Positions 25,599 to 34,958 of a DNA stretch of 64,000 nucleotides are shown in pieces. The notes beneath the pieces were generated by a model. That model ran no database searches and was not told the DNA's origin. It saw only the letters and a program-made list of their open reading frames with translations. Origin of the DNA: Methylomonas sp. (GTDB lineage: Bacteria; Pseudomonadota; Gammaproteobacteria; Methylococcales; Methylomonadaceae); NCBI GenBank assembly GCA_026988155.1, contig JALSLW010000032.1, positions 1 to 64,000 of the forward strand, read 5' to 3'. The position numbers were made by a program, and so were the translations under genes. Position 1 is the first letter of the stretch, and the number at the start of each line of letters is the position of its first letter.

Positions 25599-25790
25599 AA
25601 ATACAGGCTAGGAAAATAGGGTGTGTATGCCTCTAAATTCATTTGATTTATATGGATGCTGTTATCCTCGAATCTATGGGCGGGGGGGTATTCTGATAGT
25701 AGCAAGGTTTCTCTTCGGTTTGAGATGACAGAATGTTGGCTATACCTATCAAGCCAAAGCTGTCAGATCACTAGAATAAAGGAAAAAGTC

Positions 25791-26909
25791 ATGGCGATAG
25801 AAATTGAAAAGGCAGCATCTGCTAAAAAAACCAGTGCAAATATCAATATAAACATAAATCTAACTGGCCCGACAAAAGTTACGGCTAAAGACCGTATGTT
25901 TTTTATTGAACAGCTGGCCTTAATGATAGAAACGGGCAGTGATTTGCACACGAGTCTGGATATACTGCAGCAGCAAGTTAAAAAACCGGAACTGGTCAGA
26001 GTCATCTCTGATATTAGAGATAAAATAGGTGAAGGAAAAACCTTTTCCAGTGCAATGGCTAAACACCCTGAGGTTTTTTCCGGTACCTATGTCAGTTTAA
26101 TCGAAGCAAGTGAAAGTGGCGGCTATTTGCAGCGCATTCTGGAGCATCTGGTTGAAATGGAAAAGCAGCGGGATGAATTGAATACTTCACTGATATCGGC
26201 TGTTTCCTATCCTGCATTTCTAATGGTATTTTCAGTTGCGATGGTAATTTTTATACTGGTCGTAGTGTTTCCAAAATTTGCAGAGATGTTTGTTGCCATT
26301 CAGGATCAGCTGCCTTCCACAACCCTATTTTTAATGGCAGCCAGCCATATTATTATCGACTATTGGTGGGCTATACTGCTTGGGATTTCTGTTTTGGCCA
26401 TGGGGTGTTCTGTCTGGCTTAAAAGCGAATCTGGCAATCAGGTAGTTGCTAGTTTTAAGCTAAAGGCGCCGGGAATTAAACATATCTTTATTAAAATATA
26501 TTTAATTCAGATTATGCGGGTGCTGGGGTTGTCTCTAAAGCATGGGGTCAATTTGGTTGAGGCGTTGGGGATATCTAGAGATGTTGCAAAAAACCATATT
26601 TTTCATCAATTTGTAGATGGCCTTATTGATAATATCAATGATGGAAAAAAGTTGGCATTCGGTTTTAATGAAGCTGTATTTATTCCGCCTATGGTCAAGC
26701 AAATGATTGCCACTGGAGAAGAAACAGGGAACTTAGCTCTTGTTTCTACACGTATTGCAGATTATTTTCAGAAAGAATTGGAAAAGCAGCTACAATTAGT
26801 TACAAAGGCAATTGAGCCTATTATGCTAATCGTTATGGGGGTAATTGTAGGTGTATTGGTTAGTTCGTTAATTTTGCCCATTTTTAAATTATCCCATGCG
26901 GTACATTAA
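25791..26909 (+). CDS. GspF/PilC-type inner-membrane platform protein
   Basis: This 372-residue protein carries two T2SS-F domains with three hydrophobic segments, as in GspF and PilC. Characteristic blocks are FIEQLALMIETGSDLHTSLDIL, the GESGG-like SLIEASESGGYL, and a second copy around QIMRVLGLSLKHGVNLVEAL and MVKQMIATGEETG. The ATG at 25791 has an AAAGGA ribosome site; the open frame upstream of it is unlike the family. It lies 192 bases after the ATPase gene. It would anchor the ATPase to the growing pseudopilus in the inner membrane. Confidence 0.93.
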   Translation: MAIEIEKAASAKKTSANINININLTGPTKVTAKDRMFFIEQLALMIETGSDLHTSLDILQQQVKKPELVRVISDIRDKIGEGKTFSSAMAKHPEVFSGTYVSLIEASESGGYLQRILEHLVEMEKQRDELNTSLISAVSYPAFLMVFSVAMVIFILVVVFPKFAEMFVAIQDQLPSTTLFLMAASHIIIDYWWAILLGISVLAMGCSVWLKSESGNQVVASFKLKAPGIKHIFIKIYLIQIMRVLGLSLKHGVNLVEALGISRDVAKNHIFHQFVDGLIDNINDGKKLAFGFNEAVFIPPMVKQMIATGEETGNLALVSTRIADYFQKELEKQLQLVTKAIEPIMLIVMGVIVGVLVSSLILPIFKLSHAVH

Positions 26910-26962
26910 TTATAAATTTTTAAAATGAAATATGCTATAGATCACACAAATGATTTTCAGTT

Positions 26963-26992
26963 TTGAAAAAAATAAATTAATGCAACTATAAT
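26963..26992 (+). promoter_or_regulatory. Probable sigma-70 promoter of the pilin-like gene
   Basis: TTGAAA (26963-26968) and TATAAT (26987-26992) are spaced by 18 bases, and the pilin ATG lies 27 bases downstream. This would allow the abundant pilin to be made separately from the ATPase and platform proteins. No sigma-54 type -24/-12 motif is seen. Confidence 0.55.
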
Positions 26993-27019
26993 TGCTATAT
27001 ATTTCCATAGGAAACTAGT

Positions 27020-27598
27020 ATGTCCCAATACTCTTTAAAAAAACAATTAATCAAGGGGTTTACCCTTGTAGAATTATTGATTGTTGTTATTATTTTGGCT
27101 ATTTTAGCGGCTATTGTGGTACCTCAGTTTGCTAGTTCTACTGATGATGCAAAATTATCTTCTTTAGACACAACCTTAGCTAATATGAGATCAGCTATAG
27201 ATCTTTATTATCAGCAGCATGGGAAATACCCAGGCGCTGTTATTTCATCCGGCGCTACATGTGATGCCGGTACTGCTGATACAACTGGGTCTACTGGAAG
27301 CCTTGATAAGGCTTTTATTGCTCAGTTAACGCGCTATACTAATGCGACGGGTCAAGCATGTACAGGAAGTGGTGTTAATTTTAAATATGGTCCCTATCTT
27401 AAAAAAGATGTACTGCCTAATAATGCAATTACAGGGAAAAATACAATTACCATTAGTACTGCAGGTGTTTTAGGAATGGTATCAACTACTACAGATCTTA
27501 GTAAAGGGTGGCTATTTGATACAAAGACGGGGCAATTTATTGCTGATGATCACCGTCTTGTACCTCCAAGTACTACGGAATATTATGATATGCGTTAA
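27020..27598 (+). CDS. Type IV pilin-like / pseudopilin protein
   Basis: This 192-residue prepilin has a short basic leader ending in Gly13, the class III cleavage site KG/FTLVELLIVV with Glu5 of the mature chain, and the long hydrophobic N-terminal helix. The rest is a globular domain with a Cys pair (TCDAG, QACTG) and a C-terminal WLFDTKTGQF segment, which recalls the GspG end WLY-x-P-x-TG. It should be processed by a prepilin peptidase, whose gene is not in the window. With the ATPase and platform protein it completes a three-gene assembly set. Only one pilin gene is seen, unlike T2SS operons with four or more. Confidence 0.93.
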   Translation: MSQYSLKKQLIKGFTLVELLIVVIILAILAAIVVPQFASSTDDAKLSSLDTTLANMRSAIDLYYQQHGKYPGAVISSGATCDAGTADTTGSTGSLDKAFIAQLTRYTNATGQACTGSGVNFKYGPYLKKDVLPNNAITGKNTITISTAGVLGMVSTTTDLSKGWLFDTKTGQFIADDHRLVPPSTTEYYDMR

Positions 27599-27686
27599 CT
27601 ATAAGGTTGGGAAAATGAGAAGCTACGTGACATGCCCCAGCGTACAAAAGCAATCAATACAGCCTTATTTAGGTGCTGTTTAGCTT

Positions 27687-27716
27687 AACCCATTATTAAA
27701 TAGTTAATATTGGGTT
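27687..27716. terminator. Possible shared terminator between convergent genes
   Basis: AACCCATTATTAA and TTAATATTGGGTT form an imperfect 13-bp stem with a 4-base loop between the pilin gene and the converging PEP-CTERM gene. No real T run follows on either strand, so the call is weak. Confidence 0.35.
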
Positions 27717-27741
27717 CTTCGCTCTCTTCCTCAGCAAAAAA

Positions 27742-28299
27742 TTAGTTTTTTCTTAGTTCTCGGCTATTCTGTCTTAAAAGTACAAAACCAATTAAAAGTA
27801 AGGATAAAGCATGAGGTTCTGGGACTAAGCTATAGTTCTGGCTATTAAGGGAGGTATAATTTCCGGGGAGGTCCTCAAAAATACCTGTTCCTGCATAACC
27901 AGCAAAGCTCAGAAAAGCAAATGCATTATCAAAAGACGCACCATCAAGGCATGAACCATTTAAGCAGAAAATAAAATCAAGTATGCTGCCGTTCAATGAT
28001 AATAGTGCTGGCGATGCTACGCCTGTGCCAACAAATGCAGTGGAACCAAAATCACTGTTTTGTATGGATTGTGCTACGTTATCAACTTTAACTGTGTCAA
28101 TGTCAGTAACGACAACCGAGTTATTGTCTGCTTGCAGGATACCCTGAAGATTCATGTCTAGCATTGTCCCTGTTGACATTTCAAATGATAGTTCAAAGCG
28201 AGCAGCTTTCGTCTCGCCAGCAAATGAAATAAAAAGGATTAGCAGTGGCAGATAAAGCCATTGCAGGCTGTTTTGGTTCCAGTAATTATTATTTAACAT
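27742..28299 (-). CDS. PEP-CTERM sorting domain protein, unknown function
   Basis: This 185-residue exported protein has a signal peptide in its first 33 residues (LYLPLLILFISFAGETKA) and a classical PEP-CTERM tail: VPEPHALS, a hydrophobic helix and a basic end (RELRKN). It is the only one of the three in the window with a true PEP motif; the other two have VPVPA. The body is small, Ser/Asn-rich and beta-prone, with one Cys pair (FCLNGSCL). No enzyme motif is seen. It converges on the pilin gene. Confidence 0.85.
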   Translation of the reverse strand: MLNNNYWNQNSLQWLYLPLLILFISFAGETKAARFELSFEMSTGTMLDMNLQGILQADNNSVVVTDIDTVKVDNVAQSIQNSDFGSTAFVGTGVASPALLSLNGSILDFIFCLNGSCLDGASFDNAFAFLSFAGYAGTGIFEDLPGNYTSLNSQNYSLVPEPHALSLLLIGFVLLRQNSRELRKN

Positions 28300-28725
28300 T
28301 ATCTTTTTTAAGTATAAGTAACCCTAGCAATATTTGAGATGAAAGTTTAAAACTATTATCATTAAAATATAGGATTTGGTAATGATGGCAGGCCACCCAG
28401 GAATTTCGGATTATATATAATTAAAATGCTTATTTGCAACACATATTTATCTTTAATATTGTGCCATAAGTCTCAAAGCTGTTTTCTTCTAAAGCAAAAT
28501 AACAATAAAATTAAGAGATAACCTATATCCAGATATTCCGTGGAACTTTTAACATGGCAACTGGAAAAAAATATCTCGCTCATTAGTGTTTTATATTCTT
28601 AAGTTAGCATGGCTTGTCAACTTGAGCGGGAATATTGCTTACTCAGCTTATATAAATTCTTAAATAAATAAAAAAATGATAAGGTTCATCTGTATCTAAT
28701 TATTTAAAAGGTAATTTCCAAGATA
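28300..28725. other. Gene-free region before truD
   Basis: This AT-rich stretch lies between the divergent PEP-CTERM gene and truD and should hold both promoters. I see no clear gene, repeat or strong hairpin, and no recognisable coding relic. Confidence 0.5.
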
Positions 28726-29787
28726 ATGACAAACCTTATTCAACAGACAATTAATATTCCTCGTTGGGCCGCCGCTTATGGCGGACCTCAGAGCTTAGGA
28801 AAAATTAAAACCAAGCCGGTAGACTTTATTGTTGAAGAACAGTTAACCTTCAGACCGGAAGGAGCTGGCGAACATGCTTTTATCCAGATAGAAAAGTCTG
28901 GAGAAAATACCGAATATGTTGCTAGGTTGCTTGCCAGGTTTGCAGGTGTTAGGCAGCGAGATGTCAGTTTTGCCGGTTTAAAAGACCGTCACGCAATTAC
29001 AACGCAGTGGTTTAGTGTCTGGCTGCCAGGTAAAGAAGACCCAGACTGGACACAGCTAGAATCAGAAACAATAAAAATTATACAGGTTGATCGGCATGCC
29101 AGAAAACTTAAGCGCGGGGTATTGTCCGGAAATGTGTTTCAGGTTTTGATTAGAGAGTGGGAGGGTAATAAAGCCAAGCTCGAAAAACAGTTACTGCAGA
29201 TTAAAAATTATGGGTTTCCGAATTACTTTGGCATGCAGCGGTTTGGCCGGTTAGGACAAAATATAAATAAAGCGCTGGCAATGTTTGATGGGGCAAAAAT
29301 AAAACGTGAACAGCGCAGTATCTATTTATCGGCGGCACGTTCATATCTATTTAACCAGTTATTGGCTAAACGAATTGAAGAAGGGTGCTGGGATAAAGCT
29401 ATTACAGGGGATGTATTGATTTTTGATCAATCGAACAGTTATTTTAAAGCAGAACATCTGGATGAGTCTATTATAGAGCGCATAAAGCAGGGTGAAATTC
29501 ACCCTGCAGGCATGATGTTTGGGAAAGGGCAAAGTGAAGCAAGTGGTGAAGCACTGAAACTTGAAGCATCAATTGTTAATAAAAATCAGATTCTGGCAGA
29601 TGGTCTGATTAAATATAATTTATCTTCAGACCGTCGTGCCTTACGGGTACTAGTTAATGACTTAAGATGGGAGTTCCTGAATGATTCAAATTTATTGCTT
29701 AAGTTTACTTTGCCTGCGGGATGTTATGCGACCTCTTTAGTCAGAGAGCTGATTGATGTAGATACTGCTAAATTGAACCCAATATGA
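28726..29787 (+). CDS. truD: tRNA pseudouridine(13) synthase TruD
   Basis: This 353-residue protein is TruD, which makes pseudouridine at position 13 of tRNA-Glu. The catalytic Asp87 lies in SFAGLKDRHA, and the family blocks VEEQLTF, NYFGMQRFG and the C-terminal RRALRV are intact. The length is typical. The start ATG has an AAGATA-type ribosome region. The following methyltransferase gene overlaps its stop by 4 bases, so the two RNA modification genes are coupled. Confidence 0.96.
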   Translation: MTNLIQQTINIPRWAAAYGGPQSLGKIKTKPVDFIVEEQLTFRPEGAGEHAFIQIEKSGENTEYVARLLARFAGVRQRDVSFAGLKDRHAITTQWFSVWLPGKEDPDWTQLESETIKIIQVDRHARKLKRGVLSGNVFQVLIREWEGNKAKLEKQLLQIKNYGFPNYFGMQRFGRLGQNINKALAMFDGAKIKREQRSIYLSAARSYLFNQLLAKRIEEGCWDKAITGDVLIFDQSNSYFKAEHLDESIIERIKQGEIHPAGMMFGKGQSEASGEALKLEASIVNKNQILADGLIKYNLSSDRRALRVLVNDLRWEFLNDSNLLLKFTLPAGCYATSLVRELIDVDTAKLNPI

Positions 29788-30314
29788 ATATAGTTGTGTT
29801 AGAGCCTAAAAACAGAGCAAATTTGGCAACTATCATTAGAAGCGGACAAAACTTTGGGGTGAGAGCCGTTTTTGTTATTGGCGGGTTTGTAAAGGAACAG
29901 TATAAAGGCAATATTCATAAATTTTCTCATCAAATGAATACTCAAGATGGTCTTTCAGCTATTACTTTGCTTTATTTTGAACGGTTAGCTGATTTTCTGA
30001 AGCATTTACCCGCTCAAACCACCTTGGTTATCGTTGAGTGTATTGATGATTCTTCAGACCTTAGAAGGTTTAAGCACCCAGAAAATGCCACTTATATGTT
30101 TGGCCGGGAGGCGAAGGGAATAACTAAGGAAGATATACAGCATATAAAACAGTATTTTACAGCATTGCATAAAGATATGCCTGCTGAGTTTATTGGTAGG
30201 CAGCATAAAACTGCACATTTAGAATTTGTAAAAATAGAGACGCCTCAATCACTTAATCTAGGCGTTTGTGCATCTGTTGTTATGTATGACCGACACAGTA
30301 AAAATATAATTTAG
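29784..30314 (+). CDS. SpoU/TrmH-family RNA 2'-O-methyltransferase
   Basis: This 176-residue protein has the three knot-fold motifs of SPOUT methyltransferases: NRANLATIIRSGQNFG (motif 1), TYMFGREAKGIT (motif 2) and TPQSLNLGVCASVVMYDR (motif 3). It should methylate a ribose in tRNA or rRNA using S-adenosylmethionine. It lacks the extra N-terminal RNA-binding domain of RlmB and is close in size to TrmL, but the target cannot be told from sequence. It is coupled to truD by a 4-base overlap. Confidence 0.86.
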   Translation: MNIVVLEPKNRANLATIIRSGQNFGVRAVFVIGGFVKEQYKGNIHKFSHQMNTQDGLSAITLLYFERLADFLKHLPAQTTLVIVECIDDSSDLRRFKHPENATYMFGREAKGITKEDIQHIKQYFTALHKDMPAEFIGRQHKTAHLEFVKIETPQSLNLGVCASVVMYDRHSKNII

Positions 30315-30319
30315 CAATT

Positions 30320-30505
30320 TTAAATTGAACGTACAAAACGATTAATAAATAAATCAGCTGGCTCATCAGAATCCAAATAGGCATTAAATAATTTAATAGC
30401 TTTGGAAGGAGAAATAAATGCAAAGGCACCATGTCCTTTCTTTATTAAAAACCGGTGATGCAATTGCTCAATAAACTCAATACGGCTTTTATCTAGCTTA
30501 GACAT
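30320..30505 (-). CDS. Small conserved-looking protein, unknown function
   Basis: This encodes a 61-residue basic protein (MSKLDKSRIEFIEQLHHRF...). An AAGGAAA ribosome site precedes the ATG by 9 bases. The composition is that of a real soluble helical protein: charged, no low complexity. It lies between two plus-strand genes. I do not recognise a family. Confidence 0.5.
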   Translation of the reverse strand: MSKLDKSRIEFIEQLHHRFLIKKGHGAFAFISPSKAIKLFNAYLDSDEPADLFINRFVRSI

Positions 30506-30688
30506 GTGATATTTCCTTAAATGATTATTTTATTTCAATATAGTTATACTTATAAGACAAATCTGTGAACCCGTTTAGTAAACTAAAAAATACAGGCAAA
30601 AACTTGTGAAATGGATAATATGCAGTATATTGCTCTAGTAATTCTATATTAACAATTTGTGCATCCTTAACGGATTGCCAGGAGAGAA

Positions 30689-33600
30689 GTGGTGGATTTA
30701 GCAAAAGCATTGGGTTTGAATGTTCCGGAACAGGACCCTGAAGTGGTACATCAGAAGTTGCATCTGTACATTAACCTCAAGCTAGCTTCTTGTGGTCAGC
30801 CTACATGCCTGCAGGGTGATTCGGTTGATTTTATGACAATAGCAGATGATATGCTGCGCAGTTTTGTTGAAAAAAGCCGTCAGCTGACATCCCATCATTA
30901 CCCTGCCGATCAACGGATACAGGATTTTATAGATAATTATCTGGCAGATCTGAATCTAGATAATATACCGGCTTTGCCGACACTTACCTTTGAATTGGAC
31001 CGGCATGGCATAGCCAGAGAACTATCATTGCCAGCAGGAGAAGATACCTTTAACTCTGATTGCGTATCCAGCTACAGAGTTAAGCAGGGAGTATTGCATA
31101 ACCCTGCAAATGACCGCAGAACTACAAAAGGTTCGTTTCATATTGCAGCAGGCGGGCTGCCCGTTCCGGCAGATAAAAAAGAAGTGCCTAAACAAACTTT
31201 TGCGGCAATGCTGGCACATGCTTTAAAGCCACCTAAAGAAATGAATATGCTGCCGTATACAGCGAATGAAGAAACACCTGCCTTTATGTTTACTTCTTTA
31301 ATGTTGAGGCCCATTGTATGTCCTGAAATTCCTGGTATTGCAGAAGAAAAAAGCATGGAGATCAGGTTTTTTGCGCCAGGCACCTTGGTCAGTAACCTGG
31401 ATTTTGTAGAAAGTATTTTTGGCAATGGCGGAAACCCTGCTTTGCCTGAGTTTGATGCAGCCCTTGATGTAGAGCATTGGACAGGACAGAGCGGCTGTGT
31501 GATTTTGGCTCCGCATTTAGTCAAACTGACTAAAAAAGAACTGGATTTGCCTCATTGGGATGATGCAACTGAGCGGCAACGCAAAGATGGCATGTGCTGG
31601 AAAGATTCTGCAGAGCTGTATAACGATGGGCAGGCCTTTAAGCTAACTGCTCGTGATGAAAGGGGCGTTATTGTCACGATGTTGGCTGATAACTATTTTG
31701 GCTATTGCAAGAAAGAAGTTAAAACCCAAATTGGCTATGCGGCCAATCTTTATGGATTTGCCGAAGAAGAGCATGCAGGAGGCGCGCTAGCCTTTCAGCG
31801 CCAGATTCACGGTAATGAATATGGCGCTGGCGGAGCAACTAAAGAAGCAGGGTTTAGTTTTAACGATATGGTTAAAAGCTATGGTGAAATAATGCAGCTT
31901 ATGCCTGAAGGCTATGCAATTGATAGGCAATACCCTGAAATAATTTATGTACCGCAAGATGTAAAGATGGATGCGATGGCACAAACAGTCAGCTGGAAAA
32001 ATGATAAGCTGACCTGGAATACAGATAAGAAAACTTCTAGCTTAAGACTGCAGCCAGGAAAAATATACATAAAACCTAATGGCTACAAACTGGAATTGGT
32101 AAAGCATCCTGCCGCACCTTCATGGCGTATTGTTGGGACAGCATCAGAAGGCACTTTTTGCCATAAGCCCAGTACAGTTTCAGGTGGCGGTAAGTCAGAG
32201 ATTTCCAAGTCAATCAATGATGCGGTTATCTATAATTCATTTTTTGTAAATGATTTGAATGATGATTTAGGCAGAGTTCAGGCAATATTTGATAAAGACT
32301 ACAGCTACCGGTTTAAGGCGGATATTAATAAAGCCGATAAAGTGCCTAGCCGGGCATTATTAAGTGCTAATAGAAGCTTGGGATCAGTCATTAAATTACT
32401 AACGCCCTCTTCCAGCTATACTGATGAATATAATGAGTGGCTAAACGATATTCCGCCCTATATCAGGGCTTTGGTATTGCTGATCAAACGATTCTATCAG
32501 GCTGAGTGGGGGGATAATTGGCGACAATATTTTTCTGCTGATATTGTTGATGGTTCACCGGGGCATAACCTTAAATTTGAAGGAAGACAGATTATTGCCA
32601 GTTTTTTACGGGTAGGGTTTAATGAGCAAGGCGGGTGGCGTACTTTTAAAGTTAGACAGGACTTTTATGCGGCTGAAAAGATACAGGTGGAAGATGATAT
32701 TACCGCATCCGTTGTAGTTCCCGCTTCATTAGTTATTGGTTATAACAGTAAAAATGGAGAGAGCGAAAACGTTAAATTAACGGCTAACTGTGAGTACCGG
32801 CTGTTTCAGCGTCCTGATGATGCAGTTATTCCCGGTTATGATAAGCAGACCGAGATTAACATGGCTGGGCCTGATAATTTTATTGCGAATTATGAGCCTT
32901 TATCTGGTGATAAGTTATCAGCAGTGGTTGAAGATGTACTGACCATGTCCAAGTTTACTCAGCCTATGCATGATTTATTAGCACAGGCTTATCAGGACGG
33001 TGAAGGAATTGTTGTTTCATCAGCGCATCCGCGTATTGTAGATGGCAAGCCTACTAAGAACCCTCGTTATTTGGAAAGGCGTGCAGATGTAATTAATCCA
33101 ATTCGTAAGTATGTGGCAGACTTAGGTGTGCGGCTTCATAGAAAAATACCATTGCAGAATAAAATTATCCATCCGGTAAACGCAGTTTTAGCGGGTCGAC
33201 GGAATAATCCGCCAGAACCTGGCATTCGGGCATTGGCTGTCTATAACCCGATCCATTATCAGCAATTGCCTGAGCTGTTTATGGATTTTATCAGTTCCCT
33301 AACCGGTAAATCACCATCAACCACCGGAGCCGGAAGTGAAGGCGCCTTAACAAAAGGCCCTTTCAATGCACTCAGGGCAACAGCAGACTTAAATAATGCA
33401 CTGGTTTCCTTTATATTGACCGGTTATGCCGGTTTCTCCAGTTCAGCTGGTCATATTGGCTCTTATGTAAAAGTCGACCATGATATTAGTTTGTTGATTC
33501 CTGAAATTTGGACGCGTTTGACAGTAGAGGAAAGGGATCCTTCCTACCTTATTGAGCAGGGGTACATGGAAGCTCTGGAAGATTTTGAGCATAATGGACA

Positions 33601-34177
33601 GACAGTATTAGCCAGTAGGCTTGGCTATAGGATCACTGAACAGTTTGTGCATGCATTTATGGGTAAAATATTTGATAACCCTACAGCAGTGCTAACTGAA
33701 GATATTCTTAAGCCGGAGACACAGAACTTAGATGATTATGTTGATGGCATTCAAAATATTGTAGAAACTCAGAAAAAGGTTGCTCAGCAATATTTGGATG
33801 ATGGCAGTATAAATGATGCATGTCCGCCATTACAGGCATTGCTGCATATTATGGCAACAGGGAGTTTTCAGGGAAATAATGTTCATGATTCTGAAATAAG
33901 GGACCTATTTACTAAAGAAAATCTATTGGCCTCAGACTGGTATCTTGAGCGCTTGCAGATTAAACAAAATAGAGATATAGCTTTATGGCAGAAACATGTC
34001 AAAAGCCTACAGGCTTTTTCTGAAAAAACTAACTATGCAGATGAAGCTGAACGTCTGAATATTAATCAAAGGCTAATTAAGGCAAAAGCCGAACTTGAAA
34101 AAGTAGAAGGCGCAAGTTATCTTGAGCAGATGAAAGGGATGATAGGTGCAGATCCTCTTAGGCCGGCAAGGTCATAA
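30689..34177 (+). CDS. PPi-type phosphoenolpyruvate carboxykinase
   Basis: This 1162-residue protein matches the large PPi-dependent PEP carboxykinases known from Propionibacterium freudenreichii and Entamoeba histolytica, which convert oxaloacetate and pyrophosphate to PEP, phosphate and CO2, or run in reverse. Matching blocks, from memory of the family, are NDRRTTKGSFHIAAGGLPVP, TGQSGCVILAPHL, DNYFGYCKKEVKTQ, CHKPSTVSGGGKSEISKS, GSVIKLLTPS, KNPRYLE, AAGRRNNPPE-like AGRRNNPPE and TGKSPSTTGAGSEGALTKGP. It is about twice the size of ATP- or GTP-type PEPCK. The start is GTG, at 30689 or more likely 30692, since AGGAG ends 7 bases before the latter. ppdK, another PPi/PEP enzyme, lies 2 kb downstream. 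No truncation or frameshift is seen. Confidence 0.88.
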   Translation: MVDLAKALGLNVPEQDPEVVHQKLHLYINLKLASCGQPTCLQGDSVDFMTIADDMLRSFVEKSRQLTSHHYPADQRIQDFIDNYLADLNLDNIPALPTLTFELDRHGIARELSLPAGEDTFNSDCVSSYRVKQGVLHNPANDRRTTKGSFHIAAGGLPVPADKKEVPKQTFAAMLAHALKPPKEMNMLPYTANEETPAFMFTSLMLRPIVCPEIPGIAEEKSMEIRFFAPGTLVSNLDFVESIFGNGGNPALPEFDAALDVEHWTGQSGCVILAPHLVKLTKKELDLPHWDDATERQRKDGMCWKDSAELYNDGQAFKLTARDERGVIVTMLADNYFGYCKKEVKTQIGYAANLYGFAEEEHAGGALAFQRQIHGNEYGAGGATKEAGFSFNDMVKSYGEIMQLMPEGYAIDRQYPEIIYVPQDVKMDAMAQTVSWKNDKLTWNTDKKTSSLRLQPGKIYIKPNGYKLELVKHPAAPSWRIVGTASEGTFCHKPSTVSGGGKSEISKSINDAVIYNSFFVNDLNDDLGRVQAIFDKDYSYRFKADINKADKVPSRALLSANRSLGSVIKLLTPSSSYTDEYNEWLNDIPPYIRALVLLIKRFYQAEWGDNWRQYFSADIVDGSPGHNLKFEGRQIIASFLRVGFNEQGGWRTFKVRQDFYAAEKIQVEDDITASVVVPASLVIGYNSKNGESENVKLTANCEYRLFQRPDDAVIPGYDKQTEINMAGPDNFIANYEPLSGDKLSAVVEDVLTMSKFTQPMHDLLAQAYQDGEGIVVSSAHPRIVDGKPTKNPRYLERRADVINPIRKYVADLGVRLHRKIPLQNKIIHPVNAVLAGRRNNPPEPGIRALAVYNPIHYQQLPELFMDFISSLTGKSPSTTGAGSEGALTKGPFNALRATADLNNALVSFILTGYAGFSSSAGHIGSYVKVDHDISLLIPEIWTRLTVEERDPSYLIEQGYMEALEDFEHNGQTVLASRLGYRITEQFVHAFMGKIFDNPTAVLTEDILKPETQNLDDYVDGIQNIVETQKKVAQQYLDDGSINDACPPLQALLHIMATGSFQGNNVHDSEIRDLFTKENLLASDWYLERLQIKQNRDIALWQKHVKSLQAFSEKTNYADEAERLNINQRLIKAKAELEKVEGASYLEQMKGMIGADPLRPARS

Positions 34178-34182
34178 CTGCA

Positions 34183-34322
34183 CACTATATACCACGCTTT
34201 ATTCCTGAAGTCTCCTCTTAGGAGTCTATGTTTAAAAATCTATATTTCTGTTTACAGAATACAGTAATGATGGAGCTTCTGGAACTGATCTTTTTTAAGT
34301 GGCGGAAGCTCATGGGAAATCA
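34183..34322. repeat. 140-bp dispersed repeat, copy 2
   Basis: This segment aligns end to end, without gaps, with 6613-6752 (about 78% by my count). The 3' half is best kept: TTTTTTAAGT and CGGAAGCTCATGGG are shared. The stem GAGCTTC/GAAGCTC is perfect here, while the GGAGTCTA stem of copy 1 has lost its partner. It begins 6 bases after the PPi-PEPCK stop, so it could be part of that transcript's 3' end. Confidence 0.85.
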
Positions 34323-34416
34323 GGTAGATATATATGGGAAAATTTTATAAATGATTATACAATTAACTTTCAAGGTTGAATCTAACTGAAAATTTTTATT
34401 AATACGGAGAAATGCA

Positions 34417-34872
34417 ATGGGATTATTTGATTTTGCAAGCAATATAGGCAAAAAACTTTTTGGCAATGATGCAGAAGCCGGAGAAAAAATAACTGAATAT
34501 ATTGAAGCAAACAATCCGGGGATTGATAACCTGACTGCCGCTTTTAATGATGGAACTGTTAACCTGATAGGCACCACGGACAGCATGGAAGCGGCTCAAA
34601 AAGCTGTTTTGATGGCAGGCAATGTTGAAGGTGTTAATGAGGTTATTGTCAATATTGATGTAACAGAAGTTGAGGGAGATGTGCAGGCTGCGTTAGAGGC
34701 TGATAATGTGGAATATTACATAATTAAAAGTGGCGATTCACTGTCTAAGATTGCAAAAAACTTTTATGGCGATGCGATGGCGTATCCACGTATTTTTGAT
34801 GCCAACAGAGAGGTAATATTAGATGCTGATCTGATTTATCCGGGACAAAAAATTAGAATCCCTCTAGACTGA
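34417..34872 (+). CDS. BON-LysM protein (Kbp/YgaU-like)
   Basis: This 151-residue protein has an N-terminal amphipathic segment, a BON domain (about 30-90, ending in VNEVIVNIDV) and a C-terminal LysM domain (YYIIKSGDSLSKIAKNFYGD to YPGQKIRIP). The domain order and length match E. coli Kbp (YgaU), a cytoplasmic potassium-binding protein induced by osmotic stress. There is no signal peptide, in line with a cytosolic place. GGAGAA lies 7 bases before the ATG. A terminator follows at 34911, so it is a single-gene unit. Confidence 0.9.
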   Translation: MGLFDFASNIGKKLFGNDAEAGEKITEYIEANNPGIDNLTAAFNDGTVNLIGTTDSMEAAQKAVLMAGNVEGVNEVIVNIDVTEVEGDVQAALEADNVEYYIIKSGDSLSKIAKNFYGDAMAYPRIFDANREVILDADLIYPGQKIRIPLD

Positions 34873-34910
34873 TATTCTCCTGCTACCAAAGCACGGGAAA
34901 CCTATTGTTA

Positions 34911-34958
34911 GGAAGTGAGGCATCGATCTTGCCTGATTTAAACCTCGCTTCCTTTTTT
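34911..34958 (+). terminator. Rho-independent terminator of the BON-LysM gene
   Basis: GGAAGTGAGG (34911-34920) pairs with CCTCGCTTCC (34943-34952) with one G-T pair, and six T follow. It lies 39 bases after the stop codon. Confidence 0.85.

Noticed and set aside
25600-25790. N-terminal extension of the GspF-like protein
   Set aside because: The open frame from 25656 has no ribosome site and is unlike GspF; AAAGGA before the ATG at 25791 decides the start.
30525-30710. Possible 61-residue minus-strand protein
   Set aside because: It overlaps the ribosome site and start of the PPi-PEPCK gene and has no ribosome site of its own.
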